Assembly (NCBI RefSeq): GCF_947242115.1
Contig: NC_074723.1
Span: 28,297,043 to 28,361,042 of the forward strand
Direction of reading: 5' to 3'
Length of the DNA: 64,000 nt
Source of the DNA: Biomphalaria glabrata
Lineage: Eukaryota; Mollusca; Gastropoda; Planorbidae
Position numbers and translations under genes: made by a program. The notes beneath the pieces were generated by a model. That model made no database searches. It worked only from the letters and a program-made list of their open reading frames with translations, and was not told the origin of the DNA. Positions within the stretch are counted from its first letter, which is position 1. Each line of letters starts with the position of its first letter. Positions 1 through 12,151 of the stretch are shown piece after piece.

Positions 1-361
1 GTACATAGCTTTTGAGATTTAGATGACGCTACTCTCCCAATCTTAATAGATCTAGAGATTTTGTTACACTTTGTAGTACTAGTAATACCTCAGTAGACAG
101 GAATTAGATACCGATATAACGCAGGTCTTGCCTTTTCCGTTGGGCGCCACTTGTTACGACACAAGACTCTTCGAAATAATAATAGACTCTCAGGTTATTA
201 CTCTATAAATACTTTAATATTACAACAAGTTATGTAAATACGAACATTTCATTTCTCTTCCTGTCAATTTCTCCCGGCTTTCCCTTTTCAACATCCCTTC
301 CATTCATTACACAAATTCGCACCATTTTTCATGCACACCGTGCTGCGCTACGACCGTAACA

Positions 362-737
362 CTCATATAGATAGATCTGTGGTAATATCTTAATAATCTT
401 GCTCATATAGATAGATCTGTGATAATATCTTAATAATCTTGCTCATATAGATAGATCTGTGGTAATATCTTAATAATCTTGCTCATATAGATCTGTGATA
501 ATATCTTAATAATCTTGCTCATATAGATAGATCTGTGATAATATCTTAATAATCTTGCTCATATAGATAGATCTGTGGTAATATCTTAATAATCTTGCTC
601 ATATAGATAGATCTGTGATAATATCTTAATAATCTTGCTCATATAGATAGATCTGTGATAATATCTTAATAATCTTGCTCATATAGATAGATCTGTGGTA
701 ATATCTTAATAATCTTGCTCATATAGATAGATCTGTG
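362..737. repeat. 40-bp minisatellite, about 9-10 copies
   Basis: A 40-bp unit beginning ctcatatagatagatctgtg is repeated head to tail with few changes. Most differences are a G/A alternation in gtggtaat versus gtgataat, and one copy lacks 4 bases of the internal gata duplication. The low divergence suggests recent expansion. No coding potential is apparent. Confidence 0.95.
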
Positions 738-740
738 CAA

Positions 741-1360
741 TCGTCTAAGCTTGTTTTGACTAAAGGTAAATCCAGATCTGGTTCTTTGTTTTTAATACAA
801 GTGATTTCTTCATGTGCCTATATTTCTCTAGTGTACTTCAGGAAACGATAGACTAGGCTAGGTCAATGATAGCAATACTAATCAACAGTTTGGTAGGGAG
901 AAGTGGTTGTAGATTAGTTCAAATGGTTCTCAATCAATGAAATTAAAAACGTTATATTAAAATTATTTAAAATATTTGTACAATCCAAATAAACACGGGT
1001 GATCTGCTAGCTTTTCCAAATGTGTCAAGCATTACGTTGCAGGAAAAGTTTAGGAAAACCTGGATTAGATTGATTGATAAGATTTCTAAATAAATGGAGA
1101 GATTGAGAAAAAGACAGAAAGATTAAACAGTTTTGTTAGGTTTGAGTTTAACCAGACTTGAATGAAAGAAATAAGTCCTGAGTGCAATGTCGGTCTGAGT
1201 TTCTCATGTAAGTTTTGTAAATATGTGTGCCAAATGTACAACCTATAAATAGAGATCCTCTATTATTAATAGTGCATCGCAGTGCGCACAATGTTGTAAA
1301 CTCAATGACATATTCAGGCATACTTTGTTAGTTTCGAATTTTTCGGTTAACTCTTACCCT
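741..1360. other. AT-rich spacer, no gene seen
   Basis: Nothing recognisable was found between the 40-bp array and the first galectin exon relic. It is the 3' flank of that relic (minus strand). Confidence 0.5.
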
Positions 1361-1363
1361 TGC

Positions 1364-1684
1364 TTAGATGGCCATCTCTTCAGCGTAGAGTTCTCCATAG
1401 AGGCCAAGATAACGCGCTGTCTCCATGACCGCGTTTCCCCCACTGTCATATGTAAGTACGTACTGCTTGTTCAAATAGAAATATACTTTTCTGGCTTGGA
1501 ATAAGACGTGAAGCTCGAACATTTTGTTGACATAAGTCTGTGATACGTAGTTCCCTGCTCCTGCTACCATGAGAACGTGAAATTCAGGGGAGAATATCCA
1601 ATCTTGTCTGCGTCTAAAATGAAATACAATAGTTGTGGGACTTTGATAAAGGTTCCCGCTACAGAGAGGAGATAATAAAATCAC
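1364..1684 (-). pseudogene. Orphan second exon of a PAN-galectin gene (galectin domain relic)
   Basis: The translation carries the family's galectin signature in order: FHFRRR, then FELHVLFQ, then YLNKQY, then RYLGLYGELYAEEMAI and a stop. It aligns with the second exons of the intact copies at 27311, 41590 and 11041. Compared with them, the segment that should hold the conserved Asn and WG-x-E has been replaced (HVLMVAGAGNY), so the sugar-contact tryptophan is missing, and a few residues are lost near the exon start. The usual acceptor is not recognisable. An unclassified AT-rich repeat begins right where the intron should be, at 1687. No first exon lies between here and the broken copy at 3.1-4.3 kb. 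I read this as a dead exon, although it remains open to its natural stop; use as an alternative 3' exon cannot be excluded. Confidence 0.65.
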
Positions 1685-1686
1685 TA

Positions 1687-2190
1687 CAAAGCTTGTATAA
1701 ACTACCTCTGTCTGTGTGCCTGTCTAGTAAAAAGTTTGTACACGTTATTCTTCCCACACCCATATCGTATCAAGTTGAAACTTTGTAAAATTATTTATTG
1801 GCATAGACAAAACATGGCTAAATTTAAAAAATTAAACAATTAGTCAATTAAAGTAAAAAGTAAAGTTTCTCCTTTCAAACCTTACGATCAATGTGGCAGA
1901 TGATGTTAAGTTCATCTGTTTCTATGGCCAACGGTTAACAAGCAGGGTTCTATGTGGCCAGCACAACGACCAACCGCATTTACTTTCCTGACTAAAGTCA
2001 GGTACCCATTAGAGTTGGGTGGACTCAGGAGCGCCCTAAAAATCCCAAAATTCAAAATCCGAGTTTCACCGAGTTTCGAACCCAGGACCCCAGGTCCGGA
2101 AGCCAAGCGCTTAACCACTCATCCACCGCACCCCAATTAGTCAATTAATTACTGGTAATTAATCATTTCGTTTGATACCAATGAGGGAAA
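1687..2190 (+). repeat. AT-rich dispersed repeat (family R), split by a SINE
   Basis: This is a copy of a repeat of about 190 bp seen a dozen times here. It starts near acaaagctt..atcaactc, has a ctgtctg stretch, then gtttgtacacgttatt, then atcaagttgaaactttg, and ends in aattagtcaattaa and similar. The left part is 1687-1855 and the right part resumes at about 2137 after a SINE. A second, truncated copy follows at 2255-2400. Confidence 0.7.
1858..2133 (-). repeat. tRNA-derived SINE, family A
   Basis: On the minus strand it begins with a tRNA-like head (ggtgcggtggatgagtggtt, then a B-box-like stretch ending ttcgaaactcgg) and continues into a shared body (stretches rc of ggtacccattagagttgggt and tttactttcctgactaaagt) ending near the fixed cagatgatgt motif. 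It is inserted into the AT-rich repeat R. Confidence 0.85.
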
Positions 2191-2254
2191 ATAATCCTTC
2201 AGAATTCATTGATACGGCTAAATATGTAGGGTTTTTTCTCTTTAGGTTATTGAC

Positions 2255-2400
2255 CACGTCATTTCCCTCACATCCGTTCTCTGAGCAAGTTGAAACTTTA
2301 ACTATTTATTGTATCTAACAAAACATGAATCAATTTAAAAACTAACTAATTAGTCAATTAGTTATTTGTAAATAATTATCTTGTTTGATATCGAATAAAA
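2255..2400 (+). repeat. AT-rich dispersed repeat (family R), 5'-truncated
   Basis: It matches the second half of family R: gagcaagttgaaacttt, atttattgtatctaacaaaa, catgaatcaatttaaaa and aattagtcaattagtt. No gene was seen in the surrounding 2400-2880. Positions 2680-2870 share a diverged AT-rich segment with 10770-10960 (gtattttcat..ttttcaaa(a)aggtttc..tctcaa), each lying just 3' of a galectin second exon. Confidence 0.6.
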
Positions 2401-2884
2401 AACATAACTTCTATATTAATATTGAGAGATATAGTTGTAAGTGCGGAGTGTTTTCACTTATATATGCTTTGTTCTTTTTTAAAAGAGATTTTATTTTTAT
2501 TTAATTTTTTTTTTAATTTGAGAGATTGGTGTAAAATTAAATCTCGTGAAGGCCTACTAGTAAGCCTCATTATTCCAATATTTTCTGGAAACATAAGTAC
2601 AGACCTCGCGAAACTCTAGTGCTACAGGGAACAAAGCTTGGGAAATACTGACATACCATATAGGTCATTTAGGTCAAACTTTCAAAATGGAGTATTTTCA
2701 TCTAAAGAAAATAAAAACTTTACTTTTCAAAAGGTTTCGCTCTCAAAAGACTAAGTGTCTTTGTCATTTTATCTAAACTTTAAAAAGTACAAAATCCAAA
2801 AAACAAAAAAACTTTTTTATCATTAGAGATCTTAAAGACTAACTGAAAGAGGGATGGACAGGCAGACTATATACAACATATTGA

Positions 2885-3058
2885 CTGCTTGGAGGTGTGC
2901 TATGCGCTATGGACTATCGTCATGATTGTGCAAGGTTCGAATCCAACTGTCTTGCGGAAGAGTTAGGCTTGAATGTAGTAATAGCAAATTTGAAGACACT
3001 TCTGAAACATAAAAAAGCTAAATGCTGCTTCTCCCGTTCCGGGCCCACGAAAAAAACA
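2885..3058 (+). repeat. Diverged tRNA-like SINE (family C relative)
   Basis: The segment ggtgtgctatgcgctatgga ctatcgtcatg, followed by a canonical B box ggttcgaatcc, resembles the head of family C at 25433 and 61885. The body is diverged. Confidence 0.5.
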
Positions 3059-3129
3059 ACTTTTTAATGTGAACTCATTTTCCTTTTAGAAGTATTTATC
3101 TTGTGAATATAATCCCAGTTATTTTTAAT

Positions 3130-4300
3130 GTGAACCTCTTCTATGAATAGGTAAACAAGGATACCTAAACAATAACTTGCTTCCGAAATAGTCCTTCCTT
3201 TACTAGTATAAGTAGCAATTAACTGTCTATTGAAATATATTGAGGCATTGCTGGACTGGAATAAGACGTGAAGCTCGAACGACCTGCCATCGACATAAGG
3301 GAGATCAGAGATACATCTTTTCTTTCATTTCCCCATGCACCATTTATCAATGAGTTGATGACGTGGCAAGGACTGGGCAAGCCTACATCATTTTCTACGT
3401 CTGAAATGTAAACATATATTTGAGCCTTGACTTGGTTCATCCTCCAATTTCCCTTTCCGAGCAGGACAATTCTAAGATAAAACTGAAAAACAAAAAAAAA
3501 ATGATCAAATTATCCTATCAATATATTATTTTTTAAATTCGATTTTTAAAAAAAAAAAGGTCAACCCCCCAAAAAAATGAGTTTAGGGCTTGAACATTTT
3601 CAGATCAGTCTTTTTAGAATTGCTATTATTATCTCATATTTTCTTCATGGAGTTCTACAGCTGGGCAAAACTTTAAAGCTGGTGAAATGCACAAGTGCAC
3701 ATGCGTGTGGAATAAAAGAGAAGAACTGTAAAAAATGTTCACATATTATGGAGATATTTTGTATTTATTGAGATTGGACCATAGCGCTCTGAGCATGCTT
3801 TAAACATGAAAGTAGCGCTATATAAAAGCTTTAATTTATTATTATTATGTACATACCAGTTCACTAGGTAAAAACGCCCCTGGAAAGTTATTTTGTTTCT
3901 CAAAATTGTTAAGAGGTAAATTAAAATTGAATTCCTGCAGATTTCTCACCAAGTACGTGCCTGCCCAAGTAAGAAAGTCAGCCCAGTCACAGTGTAGCCG
4001 TCAGTGCAGATCTTACAGTACGCCTTCCATGGGATATAAACAAAAGAAGGACATTTCTTGGTGTCCAGACATTTCATGGCGCAGGCCAGATGAATTATAC
4101 CTGTGTAACTTTTAGTGCTACATCTCACCATCTGTAAGTCTTGGTGGAAGAGAAATCCCGACAATGGAGTGGATAGCTGCACTTGAAAAATAAGAAAAGA
4201 AATAAAAACTAATGGTGGAAGTGTTACTCTTCTTGTACACATCATTTTCCATCCAAGTTTTACAAGTGATGTACTCGAGTTTCTGATGGACGACATGAAA
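3130..4300 (-). pseudogene. PAN-galectin gene, frameshifted copy
   Basis: Exon 1 (about 4257 or 4260 to 3852) encodes a signal peptide (MMCTRRVTLPPLVFISFLIF) and a PAN/Apple-like domain nearly identical to the intact copy at 43189 (same C-x3-C-x5-C spacing in ACAMKCLDTKKCPSFVY). One base is missing in the codons for the PGSG turn, so the frame ends in LLGQARTW. A donor GT (CTG|GTATG) follows at 3852. Exon 2 starts after ttttcag at 3482 with FYLRIVLLGKGNWRMN, but the HFRRR segment lies out of frame between compensating shifts. A further shift precedes PYVDGRSFELHVLFQ, and the last strand is decayed. The intron is short (about 370 bp) and ends in a family B SINE tail. It appears to be a recently dead paralogue of the 41.6-43.2 kb gene. 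Confidence 0.8.
3765..3848 (+). repeat. SINE family B, 3' tail only
   Basis: The segment agattggaccatagcgctct..gcatgctttaaacatgaaagtagcgctatataaaagct matches the ends of the complete copies at 25015 and 42305. Its two agcgct motifs could pair as a stem. It lies in the intron of the pseudogene, directly against the donor. Confidence 0.75.
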
Positions 4301-4588
4301 CAAATAGTTAATAAAATAAAGTAATATGTTCTGTTTTTATAATGTGTAAATTACTTTAGTCTGTGGCTTGCGATTTCTGTTTATGCTAAACTCCTTGTAA
4401 TTTTTTTGAAATCAGGGTTACAAGAAACATTTTAAGCCAATTAAAAGCTCGCCATTAAAGTGATGCAAATATAACGACTTCAAAGTAAGCAAATCAGACT
4501 TTTTTCCACATTTCTTTGCTGTTGCTCCTCTTGTACGGAATTTTATGTTGTAAATCTAATTGATTTCATACTGAAGCTTCGACTAAGC

Positions 4589-5068
4589 TTGATTCATTAC
4601 CATCTGTCTCGATTCATTACCATCTGTCTTGATTCATTACCATCTGTCTTGATTCATTACCATCTGTCTTGATTCATTACCATTTGTCTTGATTCATTAC
4701 CATCTGTCTTGATTTATTACCATTTGTCTTGATTCATTACCATCTGTCTTGATTCATTACCATTTGTCTTGATTCATTACCATTTGTCTTGATTCATTAC
4801 CATTTGTCTTGATTCATTACCATTTGTCTTGATTCATTACCAATTGTCTTGATTCATTACCATTTGTCTTGATTCATTACCATCTGTCTTGATTCATTAC
4901 CATTTGTCTTGATTCATTACCATCTGTCTTGATTCATTACCATCTGTCTTGATTTATTACCATCTGTCTGCATTCATTACCATCTGTCTTGATTTATTAC
5001 CATTTGTCTTGATTCATTACCATCTGTCTTGATTTATTACCATCTGTCTTGATTCATTAGCATCTGTC
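4589..5068. repeat. 20-bp minisatellite, about 24 copies
   Basis: The unit cttgattcattaccatctgt is repeated with C/T variation (catctgt versus catttgt) and occasional gatttatt. It lies about 300 bp upstream of the pseudogene's first exon. Confidence 0.95.
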
Positions 5069-5069
5069 G

Positions 5070-6325
5070 TCTTTGTTAGTAGCACTCGAGTATTGTCATG
5101 TGCTATGACGTAAACATTATTCACCATGAAATCAAGATAGAATGGACTTTCGATGTTAAATTTGCAGTGCTTCATAAAATATGACTGAACTAGCACATTA
5201 TTCAAAGTACTCTGCACTTTTATAATTTCTGTCTAAGACCAGGATGCTTGTCTCTATACGAAATATTTCTATTTAATATACATTAATTTTCTCCATCAGC
5301 GTGAATCCTTCCAATGTTGAACAGGTGTGAATAAATCAAACTCTAGAGCTTTGAAGTGGAACTATGAGAACAATGGAACTTAAGACACTCACACTTTATC
5401 TTTGCATTCGTTTAAGATCAAGCTTCTTAGATTTCTCTCTTACAAAATATACTTATGTGTGCCTGAAACTTCAGATTAATGGCGTCCAGAAACAAAATAA
5501 AATGTCTATTCTGCTGAATAGTCTTTTTAAAATAAAAGAAAAAAATGAAGGCTAAGTCCAATTGAGTCAAAATATCAATAGACATTAAATATTTCCTGTG
5601 AAACAGTACAGTATGACAATAGAATAAATTAAGAATTATCTTCTTTGTTCTCTAATAGGCTAGTAAGACGTAAGTAGATATGGTCTGTAAAAGGTTTTGT
5701 TAAAACTTGGCCGCTCTCCAATGTTTCTATTTATTCCGAAGCTGCTGCCTTGTGTGATGTGTCTGTCCGTACGTACGGTACGTCAGTTTGTCTGTCCGTC
5801 CGTCCCATTTAGATCGCAACAGCTAGAAAATGTAATGAGAATTTCTTAAAATCATGATATTATTATCTTGCAAAGTTCTGGTACAACGGCTAATTTTTTT
5901 TTCTGAAAGCAAATCTTTTTCATAATAATACACATTTTTACAACTATTCACAATTAATAAGTTAATGATACTATTATTTTTTAAAAACATTTATGCAAAC
6001 TGTTTTGTTCTTTTCTAATATACTTGTTTTAAAATATTTTTTTGGATTAGTCTGTTCTACAAGCTACTAATATACAAATGAAAGTCTTTAGTTTGTTTTA
6101 AAAGAAAAAAAGAATGCATAAAGTATGTATACCAGTCGAATCCTCGGGATGGATGGAGATAAGGTTGTGGTTGCTGGGCACATAGCCATTTAATAATTAT
6201 ACTGAAAATGTTATAACCGGCTTTTTTATTTGAGTGAACCACTTGATGACTGATTCTGAGTTTGTGTTTGCACACAAACTATCTTTGTAACCTTGCATTT
6301 GTTTTGATAAAACTTCGGATTATCT
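5070..6325. other. Spacer, no gene seen
   Basis: AT-rich sequence without a convincing coding exon. A short palindrome-rich stretch (gtacgtacggtacgt) sits near 5770, beside a run of gtctgtccgtccgtcc. Confidence 0.45.
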
Positions 6326-6329
6326 TATA

Positions 6330-6525
6330 CTTCAAAAAAGAAGATGATTACGGCCTACGCATCGTGCATTTAGTCATGCATACCAATGACCTAAATTCTG
6401 CCAAGTCACTAGTTTTCCTGGCTAGCTCAGGCAACCCATTCCATGCTCTAATAGCACTAGGGAAGAATAGGCATTTGTACAAATTTGATCTAGCATATGG
6501 AACGAAGAATATGCCTTTATCTTTA
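6330..6525 (-). mobile_element. CR1/Jockey-like LINE, 3' fragment
   Basis: Minus-strand translation gives YARSNLYKCLFFPSAIRALE and later ARKTSDLAEFRSLV, the C-terminal end of a CR1/Jockey-type ORF2 (the FFP-x-x-I-x-x-W/L-N motif). The same 3' sequence, including gcatttagtcatgcat, recurs at 9760-9940 and 28555-28680. An (AT)n tract follows at 6525. Confidence 0.65.
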
Positions 6526-6529
6526 TATA

Positions 6530-8530
6530 TATATATATATAAAGACAGTACTACGGACCAAATGCCAAATGTTTAAGAATGGAAAAAAAAATGAATTAAC
6601 AATCAAATCTAAGAAAATAAAATCTCTTTTGTCATAATGTTTTAGCATAATGGTTTAACCAGTACCTAAGAGCTACTTTCTGAGGACGTTGATGGTTATG
6701 CTACTCACCTAACAAAGCTTAATGGTGAAATAGCAACTCACTTGAAGAAGGATGTAATACATTTAAAATTGAAACATAATTGACATATTTTTGCAAACAT
6801 CTTTTCAAGATGCTAAAATTGAGTATTAGGATAAAATAGAGCTACAAAACGATGCCATCGGTAAAAAAAAATTTAACGAAGATATAACAGAGATATGGTG
6901 GCCTTGACATGTTCCTGTTATACACTATATCTGGGCTCACAAATTGAATCAATTTTTTGTGTGTAATCTCTAAGTTATTTTACATAATTTTAAATTAGCG
7001 AAATTAGTAGACGTCCCTTCCTTGTCAGCTACGAGTTCTGGGGGAGGGGCGCTGCTAGATCCCCAGCGAAGAGCTCAGTGTCAATGGTGAGGTCTGGGGG
7101 AGGGGCGCTGCTAGATCCCAAGCGAAGAGCTCAGTGTCAATATCAACCTTTTCCTCTTTTAAAACAAAACTATCCTATTTACTGCACTTAATGAATAAAG
7201 CCCACTGGGATACAGTGTAATGGCAGGATTAGGAATTAATTATTTGTTTCGGAAATAGGAGAAGTTTTTACTTAGTGACATTGACGGGACTTTAAAACAA
7301 GGAAAGGGTTTTAGAGAGAACGAAAAAGAAGATTTCATTAATGAAGTTGAACCTCAAAATGCCCTGCAGTTGTACTCATGAAATTTCTTAATATTGTAGT
7401 GTTGCTTTATTTATTTTTTTATTATTTTGGGTAAGACGATCTCCACTCCCCCACTCTCATTACATTAGTTAAGTGTAGTTTTGCTATAGTTTGGTATTGG
7501 AGGGGGCGTATCTTCAAAACTTCATTGGCTTCACCAAGAGCACTTGGTTACTCTGGGGACAAATCTGAAGACCAGGAGATGGTAGTCAGAGGTATTTGAG
7601 ACGCATGCCATGGAAGCATTTTATAGGTGCTTATATCCATTAGCACTCTCGGCAATGACATAATGGAAAGTAAGTTGAGTTTTGTGTGTGTGTAATATTT
7701 TACGTTTCAATAACTCTGTTTCTCTTTGAGTATAAAGGGTAAGGAGAGATACAGTGATTCACTTGGAAAAGTTGAACTATCTGTGACCTATACATATATA
7801 CATATACATATATAAAATTCGGACAAAGATAGACCTACTCGCTAAAAATGAACTTCAATAACTCAAAGGCTATACTTAAAACAATGTATTAGATAAGATA
7901 AGATAAGATAAAAGAAGATTAGATATAGAAGTAGTCACTGGGGGAAAATAATTAATTTGTAACTAATAATCGAACTACTCTAAAGCCTTGACAAGCTTTT
8001 TTTTTAAAAGAAATTGTTTGTTTTTAAAAATCAATATGGTAATTGTTAGTAACCCCGCATCGAAAAGCCACTATAGTTCTAGTGTTATTAGTGTATTTGT
8101 CAACCTGTCAACTTCCACAGGCCCCACGCCTTATGGGAATCCCGCGGTATCCCTTTGTCACCGTAAGCCCATCGTAAAAAAAAATGTTTGTGGCCCAGGC
8201 CGCAGCGCACTGCGAAGGCCGAATCTGAACCCCTGTTTCTATTCATCAGTTTTTTACTTTTGATCTCAGAAACTGAACTGTCAAGAGTTCATTCCGTCAG
8301 CTACTCAAAATAAATACTTTACCTTTTTTTTTCATTTCTTTTTTCCGAATTTTTCTATATTGTGTTTGATTCATATTCCTCCTAACTGTACTTTTTATTC
8401 ATACAATGAAAACCTGATCTAGTACGTAGAAATGAAAAGCAGATCACTGTGGTTAACTGTAAAGTTACACATACATACACACGGAAAAATTAGGACAATT
8501 TCGCATAATTATTTAAAGTTTAATTAACAA
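6530..8530. other. Spacer with a 54-bp direct duplication and short repeats
   Basis: No gene was seen. At 7031-7139 the segment tctgggggaggggcgctgct..agctcagtgtcaat occurs twice in tandem. Positions 7540-7665 share a dispersed repeat with 59735-59860 (agaccaggag..tcagagg..gagac..gaaagcatttta..ggcaatgac-like). A gataagataagataag tract lies at 7890-7910. Confidence 0.5.
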
Positions 8531-8539
8531 ATACGTTTC

Positions 8540-9733
8540 TCTCTAATCTGTATTATAAAGTAGAATGTGAGGTGTATGTATGTATGTATGTATGTATGTA
8601 TGTATGTATGTATGTTACTTATAGACATCAAAACCGCTTGACCAATCTTGATAAAACTAGGCAGGAATGTTCCTTGGGTACCAACTTAGACCGTAGTGTA
8701 TGTATTGTAGCCCTAAAAAAAACTTAAGACCCTCAAAAAAAATAAAGTTGTCCGACTCTATTACAGCTATAGTATTTTATGGATCTAGGCCATGTCTACA
8801 ATGTTGACATGAGAAAAGATCGAAAGGATTTGGACCTAGATCTAATTTTAAGAAATACACTTTGCGCAGATAGTTTTTTACTTTGACATATGAAAATACA
8901 AAAGAAGATCCATTGATTTCATTATATTATAAAATTAACCTTCAATTTTGTGTTTCAAAAGCATTTTTTACATAAATTAGTTCCTTATATCTGTGACTAC
9001 AGATTTCCTTACGAACATTCTTTCATTAGACAATACCATAATGAATCGTATACTAAATATTAATTCGTTTAATTGTTTACTTTATAATCCCATCCCTAGA
9101 TCTAAAACTCTAATCCAACTATAAGATGATAAAACTTCTCTTCACACAGATAGTTTTATACTTTAATACATACATATATTAATTAAAGTCCATTCATCTC
9201 ATATTTTGATCAAATATACATTTAAATTTGGTTTCTAAATCTACATTCGTTTACGAAAGCTGCGAAGCCGAGTTGAGATAGGCCTAGATCTATATTCATT
9301 CATGAATCCCGTACTAAAAATTATTTCGTTTAATTGTTCACTTTATAATCCCATTCATTTAACAAAGCTATCGCTCTTTTCGTTTTTAATAGATAAGAAT
9401 GTATCGACTTCGGGTAAACCATTTTCGCAAAACTAATTTTATTTTCGTAGCGAAAGAGAAATAACGTAAAAGGATCATTAGCTACGTTTAACATACATCT
9501 AAATCCAATCCACTAGATTATTCAAAAGCAAATGTTTTAATTTTAAAAAAAATGGATTTTCCCCTATTAGCTATTTTGATTTGATATCTTCATTCACACT
9601 ATTTTTACATTGACACATTCGCTTTACTTATTACATTATTATTTCGTTTAATTGTTTACAAAACACTCTCAGTGACTATATCGAAAGTAATGCGCAAATA
9701 AAGACCCGCGGGTCGCGGGTAACATATGTCTAG
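8540..9733 (+). mobile_element. Helitron-like element, non-autonomous
   Basis: The left end, tctctaatctgtattataaag followed by a (TATG)n tract and a segment on aaaaccgcttgaccaatctt, resembles the conserved TC... end of animal Helitrons. The right end has the expected 3' hairpin: ACCCGCG (9704-9710), a 3-base loop and CGCGGGT (9714-9720), then nine bases and CTAG (9730-9733) followed by T. That is the Helitron terminus and target rule. No Rep/helicase coding sequence was seen inside, so it would be non-autonomous. The exact left base is uncertain by a few bases because of the tctctct run. Confidence 0.6.
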
Positions 9734-9759
9734 TCTTATATAATACAGACGTGACTTCC

Positions 9760-10395
9760 AAAAAGATAATGATTACGTGATACGCGTCATGCATTTAGTC
9801 ATGCATATTAGCCTATGACTTAAATTCCGCCAAGTCACTGGTTATTCCTGGCTAGCTCAGGCAACCCATTCAATGCTCTAATAGCGCTAAGGAATAAGGA
9901 GCATTTGTACAAATTTGTCCTATCATAGGACGAGGAATGTGCCTTTATCTTTGTGTCTTTCAGAGTATTTTATTAAATTTTGTTTTTGTATTTGAAGATT
10001 ATGGTTCAGTGTTTAATGTATAATTGCTACTTTACTATGAATCTCACTGCTCTTTTTATTTTGTGTCTGTTCCAGTTTTTTAATGTTTTCTTGAGTTGAG
10101 GGGTCCCAAACGAAGGATGCATATTCTATTATTGGCCTAACCAAGGTTAAATAACATTTTGGTTTCATTTATTATTTGATTTAAAGAAATTTCTTTTAAT
10201 AAACCCTAATGTTTTTTGTTTTTTTTATAGTTTCATCAATATGGGTATTCCATGACAGTTTTTCATTTATTATAACACCTAGATATTTTGCGTTTTTAGT
10301 CTTTGTTACTAGTTTACCATGAATAAGATAATTAATTTGTTTGAGTATTTTGTTACTCCTAATCTTTGTTACTCTTGTCAGGGTGAATAAAAATG
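9760..10395 (-). mobile_element. CR1/Jockey-like LINE, ORF2 3' region
   Basis: Minus-strand pieces read NAKYLGVIINEKLSWNTHID, then CYLTLVRPIIEYASFVWDPS, then YKCSLFLSAIRALNGLPELA. These are the reverse-transcriptase thumb and C-terminal region of a CR1/Jockey-type non-LTR element, in order, with several frame changes. The upstream RT core is absent (5' truncated). It abuts the Helitron-like terminus at 9733. Confidence 0.75.
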
Positions 10396-10399
10396 AGTC

Positions 10400-11035
10400 T
10401 TGTAGGAATATTTCTCTGAGATAAACAACTAAAAGATTTACGAGAAGCTCCAGTTGTAGTTTTAAAGAAACTCAGGTTAAACTAATAGAAATTATGATTT
10501 TCAGACTATTAGACTAATACAATTTGAAATGACGTGCCTTTAGTTCTAGACCACAGACCTATATATATATTCTACCTAGACTGGCAAACGGAAACAAATT
10601 CCGATAATAATCAGATCACAGACCTATATATATATATATACCATTCAGCTAATGCGCATCCATTTATTAATATTATTAATAAATAAATAAAGATTATTCC
10701 CTTTCCTTTAAGACCTTTTTTTATCATTATTATTGTTAATAGATAATAGAAAATTCTTTTAAGAATTGCTTTAAAATGGAATATTTTCATAGAAAAATTA
10801 TTTATATACTAATTTTTCAAAAAGGTTTCAATCTCAGGTGAAAACGTTAAAATGTTGTTTTATCTAAGCTTAGATAGCTACGAAGAAGGATTAAATCAAG
10901 TTGCCTTTTGAGATCTTAACGTGACAGACAGATGGACGGACGGACAGACATATAGATCAAACACAGCCTACTGTAGCTAAACAAGAAAAACATTAAAATC
11001 TTTTAAATGTAATATATTTGGGGATATAAATGAAA
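10400..11035. other. 3' flank of a PAN-galectin gene
   Basis: No gene. It includes a short duplicated segment around agacctatatatatat (10553 and 10618). Positions 10770-10960 resemble 2680-2870, possibly a remnant of duplicated gene flank. Confidence 0.4.
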
Positions 11036-11040
11036 TACTT

Positions 11041-12059
11041 TTAAATGTCTACTACTTCTGCCAAAAGGTCACCAAATAAACTTAGATAACGACCTTCCTC
11101 CATAGATATTCTTCCTTCGTTATTGAAAGTGCAGATGAACTGTCTATTGAAATGTATCAAAGCTTTGATGGACTGGAATAAGATGTGAAGCTCGAACGAT
11201 TTCCCATCGACATACGGGAAATCCGGGACATATGTTTCATTGGCCCATACACCATCTAATAATGTGTTCAAAGCATGGTAAGGATTGCCGAATCTTCCAT
11301 CATTTCTACGTCTCATATGTAGCAATAAAGTATTTGAACTCTGACCCAGGTTTATCCACCAATATCTATTGCCGTTTTGGACAGCTCGGAGATAAAGCTG
11401 CAAAAAAAAAAAGAAAGAAAGGATAGACTTGATGAAGTACCCGCGCTAATTCTAGGTGTATAAATTATTAAATTAAACCATATTATATTAAAACAGATTT
11501 CACGCGCCCTCCTGTCGATTTACCTGGAGCTCCTGGAAATCTCCCGAAATTACAAAATATACGAAAAAGTCCTTAAAATATACGGAAATATATAAACAAA
11601 TTTTTTTTCTTTTTGGTCGCAATCCCACGCGCGTAATTATGCACCAGCCGTAATTGTGTAATCTGGTGAAAGAACCTTCTCGCGCCTAAAACTAATAAGG
11701 AATTACTTGAGGTCAACAATTCTCAAAGATAGATTGAAACATTTGGTAATTCTTGCTATTAAGCGTGATCTATGTAGAAACAAAATTCTTATGATATACT
11801 CTATGACTTCGCTACACGCAAGGCTCGTGTAGTAACTCTGTACGTAGTAAAGAATGAATAAAATGCAAAGACGAATTTATTTTCTAATACAAACTCTTTT
11901 CACTTATTATCCGCTTCCCTACTCAAACTTGGCCACGTGAAATCCCTTTCGCATAGGGCCCCACAATGGTTAAGTCCGGCTATTATATATATATATACAT
12001 AGTAGATTAGTCTCTTTCCATGACTTCTTGGTCACAATGTTAAGTCCGGCCATGCTATT

Positions 12060-12151
<92 letters not shown>

